Positions 50,297 through 56,050 of a stretch of DNA of 56,050 bases are shown here, piece after piece. The stretch is from NCBI GenBank assembly GCA_036675565.1, contig JAKFER010000175.1, forward strand, positions 1 to 56,050, read 5' to 3'. The stretch comes from JACCYQ01 sp036675565. Its GTDB lineage: Bacteria > Bacteroidota > Bacteroidia > Chitinophagales > Chitinophagaceae. The position numbers and the translations under genes are program-made. The notes under the pieces were generated by a model. That model was not told the origin of the DNA, did not search any database, and worked only from the letters and a program-made list of their open reading frames with translations. Each line of letters opens with the position of its first letter. The stretch's first letter is position 1.

Positions 50297-51106
50297 TTAT
50301 TGCGCCATTTGAATTTCAAAAAGGGTGGGCCAGTATTTACCGGTTACATACATTTTATTGGTAGTGGAATCGTAGGCAATGCCATTTAAAAATTCTGCGC
50401 CGGGGTTTTGTGAACGGATCCTTTTTGAAACATCCGTCAGATCAATTTTCCCTACAACCGTTGATTGGGCAAGATCTATTTTTAAAATATAGGGATACTG
50501 CCATTGGTTGGCATAAATATACCCGTTGATATATTCCAGCTCGTTCAAATTAAATGCAGGAGAACCGGCTTCGCTGATGGCTTTGGTTTCCACCAGTGAA
50601 AAATCAGCCGGGTTATAAAAATATAAGTTATTACTGCCATCGCTCACGATCATATTTTTTCCGTCGCTGGTCAGGCCCCAGCCTTCTGTGGGCAGGTTAA
50701 ATTCATTGATCTTTTTAAAATCCATATCATACACAAACACTTTTTTGTTTTGCCAGGTTAGTTGGTAAATGGTATCATTTAAAATGGTGATGCCTTCTCC
50801 AAAATAAACCGAGTCCAGTTTTACTTCCTGTAACGTTTCACCGGTTTGCAAATCCACCTTCATCAGCCTGCTTTCATTATTCATCCCGGTGCCTTCATAT
50901 AATTCACCATTATAGATCATCAGTCCCTGGGTAAAGGATTTTGGATTATGCGGGTACGATTTGATGATGGAAAAACCGATGGAAGCTACGCGGGGAGCAG
51001 GATTGTCGTTTGTATCCATATCATTATCTCCATTGCGGAATTTAAAAATCACAAATACCAAAAGAATCAATAAAATACCAACTGCAGCAATAACTTTTCT
51101 GTTCAT
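50297..51106 (-). CDS. Glutaminyl-peptide cyclotransferase (bacterial/plant-type beta-propeller)
   Basis: The enzyme converts N-terminal Gln of exported proteins to pyroglutamate. At 269 residues it has a hydrophobic N-terminal anchor (~5-20: VIAAVGILLILLVFVIF) and a five-bladed propeller. Family motifs are HNPKSFTQGLMIYNGELYEGTG, KVDLQTGETLQEVKLD, FGEGITILNDTIYQLTWQNKKVFVYD and LNELEYINGYIYANQW. This is the plant/bacterial type rather than the zinc type. T9SS-exported proteins in Bacteroidota often carry pyroglutamate at their N-terminus, so it probably acts on such cargo. -7 element candidate: TATTTTTG on the reverse strand at 51134-51127. Confidence 0.9.
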   Translation of the reverse strand: MNRKVIAAVGILLILLVFVIFKFRNGDNDMDTNDNPAPRVASIGFSIIKSYPHNPKSFTQGLMIYNGELYEGTGMNNESRLMKVDLQTGETLQEVKLDSVYFGEGITILNDTIYQLTWQNKKVFVYDMDFKKINEFNLPTEGWGLTSDGKNMIVSDGSNNLYFYNPADFSLVETKAISEAGSPAFNLNELEYINGYIYANQWQYPYILKIDLAQSTVVGKIDLTDVSKRIRSQNPGAEFLNGIAYDSTTNKMYVTGKYWPTLFEIQMAQ

Positions 51107-51126
51107 ATATGAAAAATTCGATCAGG

Positions 51127-51134
51127 CAAAAATA
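51127..51134 (-). promoter_or_regulatory. -7 element of the cyclotransferase gene
   Basis: The reverse strand reads TATTTTTG (TAnnTTTG), 21 bases before the ATG; there is no clear -33 TTG. Confidence 0.4.
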
Positions 51135-51391
51135 AGGGATGACTATTGTAAATCCTGTTAAAGCTAAATGTGACTATTTTTCAATGGTAAAAACTTGCAT
51201 TACTGGAGGTTGGCTATTATATTTACGCCCAATACCCTCTTTCCAAATTTCCTTTTAAAGCCGGCAGAACTCCAACACATCCCCGAAATAGCCGTTTCGA
51301 TTCAAGATCCCTATGCACTTTTTTCCAATATCGTTTGAATGCTCATGGACTGGTATTCAGTCGCATGCAGTAAAACGATCCGTTTTTTACG

Positions 51392-52633
51392 ATGAAAACT
51401 CTTGCAACAGGATTAGTGTTTCTATTCTTATACACAGGTGTATGGGCTCAAAGGGATTGCCGCACGGCTGAATACGAGCAACAACAATTATTGGCCGATC
51501 CATCCCTTGCGCAAAAGATGCTGGCGGCAATGAATCATTCTCTCAACCTGCCTTCTTCTACTTCCGATTACCGGGTAACGCATGAAAGCGTGATAAAGAT
51601 CCCCGTGGTTGTACATGTTCTCTATAATAACAGCAATGAAAATATCAGCATGGAGCAGATTCAATCGCAGTTAGATGCATTGAACCGTGATTTCAGGAAA
51701 AAGAATGCTGATATCATCAACATCCCCGAGCATTTTGCAGCATTTGCTGCCGATATACAAATTGAATTTGAACTGGCTAAAGTGGATCCTACAGGAAGGG
51801 CAACCACGGGCGTGATCAGGAAATATACACCTGTTACTTCATGGGCCATGAATGATAATATCAAATTTACAGAAGCTGCGGGCAGCAATGCCTGGGATGC
51901 GGGTTCTTATTTAAATATCTGGGTAGGCAATCTTAGTAATCTTTTAGGCTATGCATCAGTGATAGGTGGGCCGGCAGAAAAAGATGGTGTGGTGATAGCC
52001 ACCAAAGCATTCGGAACAATCAATACATCTGCGCCATTCAATTTGGGTCGTACGGCGGTGCATGAAGTGGGTCACTGGCTGGGATTAAAACATATATGGG
52101 GTGATGCTTATTGCGGTGATGATATGGTGGATGATACGCCGCAGCAAAGAGCCTTTACTTCCGGTTGCCCAACCGGTGTGCGGGTTACCTGCGGATCGGC
52201 TAACGGTGACATGTATATGAATTATATGGACTTTACGAACGATGCCTGCATGTACCTCTTCACCCATGGACAAAAGGACAGGATGCGTAGCCTGTTGTCC
52301 CCGGGCGGTTTCAGGCATTCTTTGCTGGCCTCACATGCATTGGGTGAGCCATGGATAGAAGAAATTCCGGTAGAAGAACAACAACCCGCCTGGATGCAGG
52401 TAAAATTATTTCCAAATCCTGCCACCAGCAACCTTACGATCGATATGCAGTATGATGCACGCTGGATAGGGAAGGAGTTGCAGGTAATTAATATGCAAGG
52501 ACAAATATTGATTCGCAAAATAATACAGTCAAAAACAATGAACCTGGATATTCACCAGTTGCAACCCGGTTTATACTTTATAAAAGCGGAGAAAGAAGGA
52601 GAGCGGATGATGCAGAAATTTGTGAAACAATAA
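51392..52633 (+). CDS. Secreted M43 zinc metalloprotease with T9SS C-terminal sorting domain
   Basis: A 413-residue extracellular protease. The signal peptide is residues 1-20 (GVWAQ). The catalytic motif is HEVGHWLGLKH (His224, Glu225, His228, His234), and the Met-turn is in MYMNYMDFTNDAC. Cys residues in the domain (DAYCGDDMVDDTPQ, SGCPTGVRVTCG) match pappalysin-like M43. The last ~75 residues are a type-A sorting domain, with LFPNPATSNLTID, VINMQGQIL and LQPGLYFIKAEKEGERMMQKFVKQ, so it is exported by the type IX secretion system. It is a single gene, followed by A+T-rich repeats. Confidence 0.92.
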   Translation: MKTLATGLVFLFLYTGVWAQRDCRTAEYEQQQLLADPSLAQKMLAAMNHSLNLPSSTSDYRVTHESVIKIPVVVHVLYNNSNENISMEQIQSQLDALNRDFRKKNADIINIPEHFAAFAADIQIEFELAKVDPTGRATTGVIRKYTPVTSWAMNDNIKFTEAAGSNAWDAGSYLNIWVGNLSNLLGYASVIGGPAEKDGVVIATKAFGTINTSAPFNLGRTAVHEVGHWLGLKHIWGDAYCGDDMVDDTPQQRAFTSGCPTGVRVTCGSANGDMYMNYMDFTNDACMYLFTHGQKDRMRSLLSPGGFRHSLLASHALGEPWIEEIPVEEQQPAWMQVKLFPNPATSNLTIDMQYDARWIGKELQVINMQGQILIRKIIQSKTMNLDIHQLQPGLYFIKAEKEGERMMQKFVKQ

Positions 52634-52998
52634 CGTTCAATTTGACAATTTGACAATGGGGCAATTTGACAATGAGACAATGAGGCAATTCGACAATTTG
52701 ACAATGAGATAATTTGAAAATGTCGATAACATATAAATCTCCGAATTTTCAGTTTTGACTTTTAAATTTTGACTTTTTACTTTTGAATTATAGTGCTTTT
52801 TTGCCTTGTGCCCCGGCGTGTTAATTAAAATCTTATACAGGATTTTGACTTTTGACTTTTTACGTATAACTTATTCACTTTCTCCCCTGTTAAAACCCGG
52901 CTACTAAGGTTTCTGGTAATTTTTAATAGCAGGCTGAATGAACCTCTTCACTTTTTTGGTGTGACTGAGGTGCACGCAGTGTGCATAAAATTGAACAG
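52634..52998. repeat. 8-base tandem repeat and intergenic region before the integrase
   Basis: Ten 8-base units of the type CAATTTGA / CAATGAGA run from 52638 to 52717, starting 4 bases after the protease stop. Two blocks of TTTTGACTTTTxAC-type sequence follow at ~52753-52783 and 52842-52866. GGCTACTAAG at 52899-52908 matches 9 of 10 bases of the GGCTACTAAC core seen in the downstream cassette array. The region contains no supported gene and must hold the integrase promoter, which I cannot define. Confidence 0.7.
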
Positions 52999-54228
52999 AT
53001 GGAAAAGAAAGTGATCTTAAAACCATTGCAGCACAGGGGTATGGAATGCATGGGAATTTATTTTGATTACGATACGGAGCTGCAACAAAGGGTAAAACAA
53101 ACAGGCGCTGCCTGGAGCCAGACAAATAAAGCATGGTACACCGCTTTGAACCGGGTGAATTTTGAAAAATTAAAGCGTATTTTAGCCGGGCAGGCCAGCC
53201 TGGATTATACCGCTCTTAAAATTTACCTGGAACAGAAAAAAATACCGGGTTCAGCAAAAACTTCAGTTCATTTGCCCGCCACAGTTAAAAATGCCGCGGT
53301 GATGGTTACAACAGGAATTACCAGGAAAAAAGCGGATAACACCCGAAAGCATATTCATGCCATAAATGCACATGTAATACCTGCCATGGAGCAGTATCTT
53401 ATTTTAAAAGCCTACAGTAAATCAACCATACATACTTATTTGGGAGAAATGAGGCAGTTATTGTATGCATTAAAAGATATTCCGGCAGATGACCTGGCGC
53501 CTGATCATTTAAAAAAATATATGGTTTTTTGTTTAGAAAAACTGAAGCTCACCGAGAACACTTTACACAGTCGGATCAACGCAATGAAGCTGTATTACGA
53601 ACAGGTTATACACCGCGAAAAATTTTTCTGGGATATACCAAGGCCAAAGAAGGCCATGCAGTTGCCCAGGTTGCTGAATGAAACAGAGTTAACCAGGTTG
53701 TTCAATGCCTTATCCAACAAAAAGCATAAGGCCATGTTATTTACAATATATAGTGCCGGATTGCGGGTGAGCGAATTAGTAGCATTAAAAATTGCCGATA
53801 TAGACAGCAAAAGAATGCAGATACTTGTTAGGAGAGCAAAGGGGAAAAAGGACAGGTATGTAAATTTAAGTCCATTGCTGTTAGACATTCTGCGTAAATA
53901 CATACAGGAATACAAGCCCCGGCCTCAGGTATATTTATTTGAATCGGTGCAAACCTTTAGTGCATACCCTACACGTACCGTACAACAGATGTTTGCCAAT
54001 GCCAAACACAAAGCAGGCATCAGAAAAGAAGTAGGGATACATAGTTTGCGCCACAGTTTTGCCACGCATTTATTGGATAAAGGGACTGATATTCGGTATA
54101 TAAAGGATTTACTGGGTCATTTTAACATCAAAACCACAGAAAGATATTTACACGTGAGTAAGAAGCAACTGGTAAATATAATCAGCCCATTTGATGATTT
54201 ATGGAATAAAAATGAAATTGAGTGGTAG
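52999..54228 (+). CDS. Tyrosine recombinase (integrase) with HARP-like N-terminal domain
   Basis: A 409-residue site-specific recombinase. Residues ~1-65 (IYFDYDTELQQRVKQTGAAW...KAWYTALNRVNFEKLKRIL) resemble a HARP-type DNA-interacting domain. The core-binding domain is ~125-205 (YLILKAYSKSTIHTYLGEM). The catalytic set is complete: Arg256 (SAGLRVSEL), Lys281/283, His348 and Arg351 (GIHSLRHSF), His374 (LGH) and Tyr383 (TERYLHVS). The extra ~16-20-residue insert of IntI between boxes is missing. ATG 52999 is preferred over GTG 52981. It is co-directional with, and directly upstream of, a run of genes separated by attC-like elements. This suggests that it is their recombinase; a plain Xer role is less likely because of the added N-terminus. 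Confidence 0.9.
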   Translation: MEKKVILKPLQHRGMECMGIYFDYDTELQQRVKQTGAAWSQTNKAWYTALNRVNFEKLKRILAGQASLDYTALKIYLEQKKIPGSAKTSVHLPATVKNAAVMVTTGITRKKADNTRKHIHAINAHVIPAMEQYLILKAYSKSTIHTYLGEMRQLLYALKDIPADDLAPDHLKKYMVFCLEKLKLTENTLHSRINAMKLYYEQVIHREKFFWDIPRPKKAMQLPRLLNETELTRLFNALSNKKHKAMLFTIYSAGLRVSELVALKIADIDSKRMQILVRRAKGKKDRYVNLSPLLLDILRKYIQEYKPRPQVYLFESVQTFSAYPTRTVQQMFANAKHKAGIRKEVGIHSLRHSFATHLLDKGTDIRYIKDLLGHFNIKTTERYLHVSKKQLVNIISPFDDLWNKNEIEW

Positions 54229-54237
54229 AATGGATTG

Positions 54238-54336
54238 TACTAATAACAATACAAAATGTATAATACTAACAACTTCATTTTCAACACCTGTGATGTTTGC
54301 ACTATAGCGCCTTATATCATATATTTACGTGTTAGT
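54238..54336 (+). other. attI-like region between integrase and first cassette
   Basis: Starting 10 bases after the integrase stop are two direct repeats, TACTAATAAC (54238-54247) and TACTAACAAC (54264-54273), 26 bases apart. A single core GTTAGTAGCC lies at 54331-54340. ACTAACA (54265-54271) and TGTTAGT (54330-54336) are inverted to each other. Unlike the later elements, there is no inner inverted repeat. A promoter lies inside (next entry). Two direct repeats plus one core without a stem-loop is how attI differs from attC in integrons. Confidence 0.5.
54296..54327 (+). promoter_or_regulatory. Promoter reading into the cassette array (Pc-like)
   Basis: TTTG (54296-54299) and TATATTTA (54320-54327) are separated by 20 bases, matching the Bacteroidota -33/-7 pattern except for the last base. 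Transcription would begin a few bases from the core at 54331, so every cassette inserted there would be expressed. Confidence 0.5.
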
Positions 54337-54363
54337 AGCCATTTTATTCCGACACTACATTAG

Positions 54364-55164
54364 ATGAAACAACTACCAAACATTTTGACTGTTTTGCTTT
54401 TTAGCTTGACGCTTGTTTCTTGTGGACAATCAAAAAATACAAAACAAGACAACAAAGTTTCTGAAACTCAAAGTGAGAAAAAGTACACGAAAGTAATTTC
54501 TGACCCGACTAATAAACTAACAGACAAAGTTGAAAGTTTATTAGTAAATTATCACGTGATAGGTTGTGCTTGCCCAAATTGGATTAGAATTACAGACGAA
54601 GGAAACAACGATACCACTAAAAAATTTAAAGACTTATACTTTTACATTGAACCTGCTGACAAAACATTAGAACTTCCAATTTACTTTGACCCTTCCCGAC
54701 ATAGCTTAAATATTAGAGGACAGTTTTATGAAAGAGAAGACTATCCACAAGGAACAATTGAAATGGAAGAGCCAATGCCAAAAGCAAAAGTTTTTAGATA
54801 TACAAAAATTGAAGTTATAGACAAACCCGCCTTTAACCCTGACACAAAAATTGAAACTCTTATACTTAATTATAATGCCATTTCTTGCACTTGTGCCCAG
54901 TGGAGTGAGCCAAAATACCATAACAACCCAGACAAAAGAGTTTATTACTGGTTAGAACCATCAAGCGATAAATTAATAAAAGCACACACATTATTTAACG
55001 GTTTAAACTTACCAGTTCAAATAAAAGTAACAGGACAAATTGTGAGTGAAAACGGTTTTCCAAAACGAAACTTATCAAAAGTTAGACAAGACGAAGCAGG
55101 TAAAGTGTTTAGGTATACAAAAATTGAAGTTTTAAAAAATGGACAGAAGAAAAACGGCTACTAA
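54364..55164 (+). CDS. Cassette 1: lipoprotein with two Cys-x-Cys domains
   Basis: A 266-residue lipoprotein (lipobox LTLVSCGQ; lipid Cys20). It has two homologous halves of ~100 residues. Half one contains LVNYHVIGCACPNWI, FYIEPADKTLELP, LNIRGQFY and VFRYTKIEVID; half two repeats this as ILNYNAISCTCAQW, YWLEPSSDKLIKA, IKVTGQIV and VFRYTKIEVLK. The Cys-x-Cys pairs might bind metal or form disulfides. I do not recognise the family. Its stop codon TAA is embedded in the TAAC core of the attC-like site that follows. Codon use is A+T-rich and gives an impression unlike the neighbouring chromosomal genes. Confidence 0.82.
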   Translation: MKQLPNILTVLLFSLTLVSCGQSKNTKQDNKVSETQSEKKYTKVISDPTNKLTDKVESLLVNYHVIGCACPNWIRITDEGNNDTTKKFKDLYFYIEPADKTLELPIYFDPSRHSLNIRGQFYEREDYPQGTIEMEEPMPKAKVFRYTKIEVIDKPAFNPDTKIETLILNYNAISCTCAQWSEPKYHNNPDKRVYYWLEPSSDKLIKAHTLFNGLNLPVQIKVTGQIVSENGFPKRNLSKVRQDEAGKVFRYTKIEVLKNGQKKNGY

Positions 55165-55294
55165 CATGGGTATTTATGCAATTGTGGCAAGACGTTATAA
55201 ATTAAGCGGAGGAATATCAGGGCATCTTTATATTTTTAATCAGCAGGAGTGCTGCCAATTCCACACCTGCATAAATACCTAAACGTTATGTGCC
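55156..55294 (+). repeat. attC-like element 1 (end of cassette 1)
   Basis: The ends are GGC-TAC-TAAC (55156-55165) and GTTA-TGT-GCC (55285-55294), mutually inverted. Inside them are perfect 12-bp arms GGTATTTATGCA (55169-55180) and TGCATAAATACC (55268-55279), continued by an imperfect GTGG/CCAC stem. Spacers of 3 and 5 bases lie between the core and the arms. The central ~70 bases form a variable loop. The layout (R'', L'', loop, L', R') is that of integron attC sites, with AAC/GTT conserved but the remaining core bases different from the RYYYAAC/GTTRRRY consensus. Confidence 0.6.
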
Positions 55295-55346
55295 ACTCCA
55301 TGTCAACCGTTAGGACAAGTGCAATTTTAATAAATAGACATTTATA

Positions 55347-55424
55347 ATGGTTCTCATTACTTGTATATCTTATGGACTACTAATTGAAAACCCGATTGCA
55401 GAATTAAAAACTAATACTGGTTGA
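55347..55424 (+). CDS. Possible 25-residue leader ORF before cassette 2 gene
   Basis: ATG 55347 opens a frame of 25 residues (MVLITCISYGLLIENPIAEL...) that ends with TGA 55422-55424, overlapping the TTG start of the next gene (55421) in the sequence TTGA. It could mediate translational coupling. The only support is its position, so confidence is low. Confidence 0.2.
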   Translation: MVLITCISYGLLIENPIAELKTNTG

Positions 55425-55774
55425 AAAAAACAATTATATACTCTTTGATTGCAACTTTTTATCTGTTGACACCAGTTTTTGTAATTGCAATATTAGGAAC
55501 TGCCGTAAGCAAAAAGTATGAAGTTGACGAAAGCTATTGGCGTATTGACGCTGATAGCAAACTAACGAGCGAACAAAGAAAAGTTAAGACAAAGCAACTA
55601 GACAATGAAGGAAAAAGGTTGGATAATAGAATTACATTCTTTGCAATTGCGGGTTTAACGAGTTTCATAATAGCGACAAAGATATTAGTGAAATGGAGAA
55701 CCCTAACGATGACAAAAAAAGCGGCACATAACATTGTATTGGCAAAAGCGGGCGTTAATACCCCGGAAACTTGA
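55421..55774 (+). CDS. Cassette 2: small membrane protein with two helices
   Basis: A 117-residue protein with hydrophobic helices at ~5-26 (IIYSLIATFYLLTPVFVIAIL) and ~72-88 (ITFFAIAGLTSFIIATKILV), and a charged stretch between them (~30-68, KYEVDESYWRIDADSKLTSE). The start is TTG 55421 (MKKTIIYS), because no ATG precedes it in frame. The C-terminal ~17 residues are translated from the attC-like element, so the stop lies inside that element, as in many integron cassettes. The family is unknown. Confidence 0.65.
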   Translation: MKKTIIYSLIATFYLLTPVFVIAILGTAVSKKYEVDESYWRIDADSKLTSEQRKVKTKQLDNEGKRLDNRITFFAIAGLTSFIIATKILVKWRTLTMTKKAAHNIVLAKAGVNTPET

Positions 55775-55819
55775 AACCAAGCTATGCCCGCCTTCGCCAA
55801 TACTTTTCCGTTAGCAGCC
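55723..55819 (+). repeat. attC-like element 2 (end of cassette 2)
   Basis: The ends are GGC-ACA-TAAC (55723-55732) and GTTA-GCA-GCC (55810-55819). Inside are GTATTGGC (55736-55743) with GCCAATAC (55796-55803), a 4-base unpaired bulge on both sides (AAAA / CTTC), then GCGGGC (55748-55753) with GCCCGC (55786-55791) around a 32-base loop. This nested stem with an unpaired central spacer and terminal loop is typical of attC structures, and the total length (97 bp) is within the attC range. Confidence 0.7.
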
Positions 55820-55824
55820 ACTTT

Positions 55825-56050
55825 ATGAGACCCTTACTTTTTATCGCAGTTTTTCTTTTGACAATTTCTTGTGGGCAAAATCAACAAAAGCAAAAAGCAA
55901 TCTTACCACCTGACTTTGATAATGAATTTTCGCTTGATACTTCAGTTAAGTTCCAAAACGTAAGACATGTAGCGTACGGATATAGCTTTTCCTATCCTTC
56001 ATCATTTATTGAAGTTCTTGATACGATTGGACAGGTGGATAGTTCTGTAC
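55825..56050 (+). CDS. Cassette 3: lipoprotein, N-terminal part (runs off window)
   Basis: The frame is open from ATG 55825, 5 bases after the core GTTAGCAGCC, to the window end. The first residues are a lipoprotein signal (MRPLLFIAVFLLTISCGQ; lipid Cys16), then a polar linker (QNQQKQKAILPP) and a domain starting FDNEFSLDTSVKFQNVRHVAYG. At least 75 residues are visible. The family is not recognised. The short distance from core to start codon is as in classical promoterless cassettes. Confidence 0.75.
   Translation, partial: MRPLLFIAVFLLTISCGQNQQKQKAILPPDFDNEFSLDTSVKFQNVRHVAYGYSFSYPSSFIEVLDTIGQVDSSV

Noticed and set aside
52638..52717. CRISPR array
   Set aside because: Units are 8 bases and contiguous without spacers; no cas genes are in the window.
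52999..54228. XerC/XerD chromosome dimer resolvase
   Set aside because: The catalytic core is similar, but the protein is ~100 residues longer with an extra N-terminal domain and stands next to an attC-like array.

Overview
The window is an A+T-rich chromosomal segment of a Bacteroidota bacterium, most likely Chitinophagia (Chitinophagaceae-like; the family is inference). The evidence is a set of promoters of the Bacteroidota form (TTG, about 20 bases, TAnnTTTG), a metalloprotease with a type IX secretion (T9SS) C-terminal signal, a YtxJ bacilliredoxin, TSP3-repeat OmpA and TonB-type outer-membrane proteins, and an HU-CCDC81-type protein beside a long TPR protein. Most genes are compactly packed housekeeping and envelope genes.

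Layout. 1-5.3 kb: the end of chorismate synthase, a VanX-like dipeptidase, an RlpA-like DPBB protein, an OmpA protein and a TonB-dependent receptor. 5.35-5.52 kb: tRNA-Leu(CAG) with its own promoter and terminator. 5.5-13 kb: a zinc alcohol dehydrogenase, a secreted DUF4214-like protein ending in perfect 8-residue Gly repeats, a two-component pair with a TPR sensor, a cold-shock protein with a Lys-rich tail, a beta-propeller protein and an LRR protein. 13.1-20.8 kb: a nitric-oxide / iron-sulfur repair and respiration block comprising a Ric/ScdA protein with two extra DUF2249 domains, a lipoprotein, a DUF1858+DUF2249 protein, two polytopic heme-copper-oxidase-like proteins, a MIP18 (DUF59) protein, an Rrf2 regulator with three Cys, a hemerythrin, a cupin and a lipoprotein cytochrome c. 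20.9-32 kb: a GreA/Rnk-like factor with a GltB-like FMN protein, an amidohydrolase, a GAF-like protein, a membrane-bound MutS-like ATPase, YtxJ plus an unlisted 41-residue lipoprotein, a DnaQ-like exonuclease, a dolichol-phosphate-mannose-synthase-like transferase and an EamA transporter. 32-37.5 kb: an S9 peptidase, then 0.9 kb without genes that holds a tandem repeat of about 310 bp rich in hairpins, then a hypothetical protein and a SixA-like lipoprotein. 37.5-43.7 kb: a 2-oxoacid dehydrogenase E2, CinA, PBP4, a site-2 protease, a thioesterase and a DoxX protein. 44-52.6 kb: a TPR / beta-barrel / HU-CCDC81 trio, a methyltransferase, a glutamine cyclotransferase and a T9SS-exported M43 protease.

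The most unusual part is the right end (about 52.6-56.05 kb). A tyrosine recombinase of 409 residues with a HARP-like N-terminal domain is followed at once by a short region that looks like an attI site (two direct repeats, a promoter pointing outward, one core GTTAGTAGCC). Then come promoterless lipoprotein and membrane-protein genes, all in the same direction, separated by folded elements of 97-139 bp that start with GGC-N3-TAAC and end with GTTA-N3-GCC and contain nested inverted repeats. This is the architecture of an integron cassette array, but the recombinase lacks the insert typical of IntI and the core boxes differ from the classical consensus. I regard it as the best candidate for an undescribed, integron-like gene-capture system. 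The array runs off the window, so its length is unknown.
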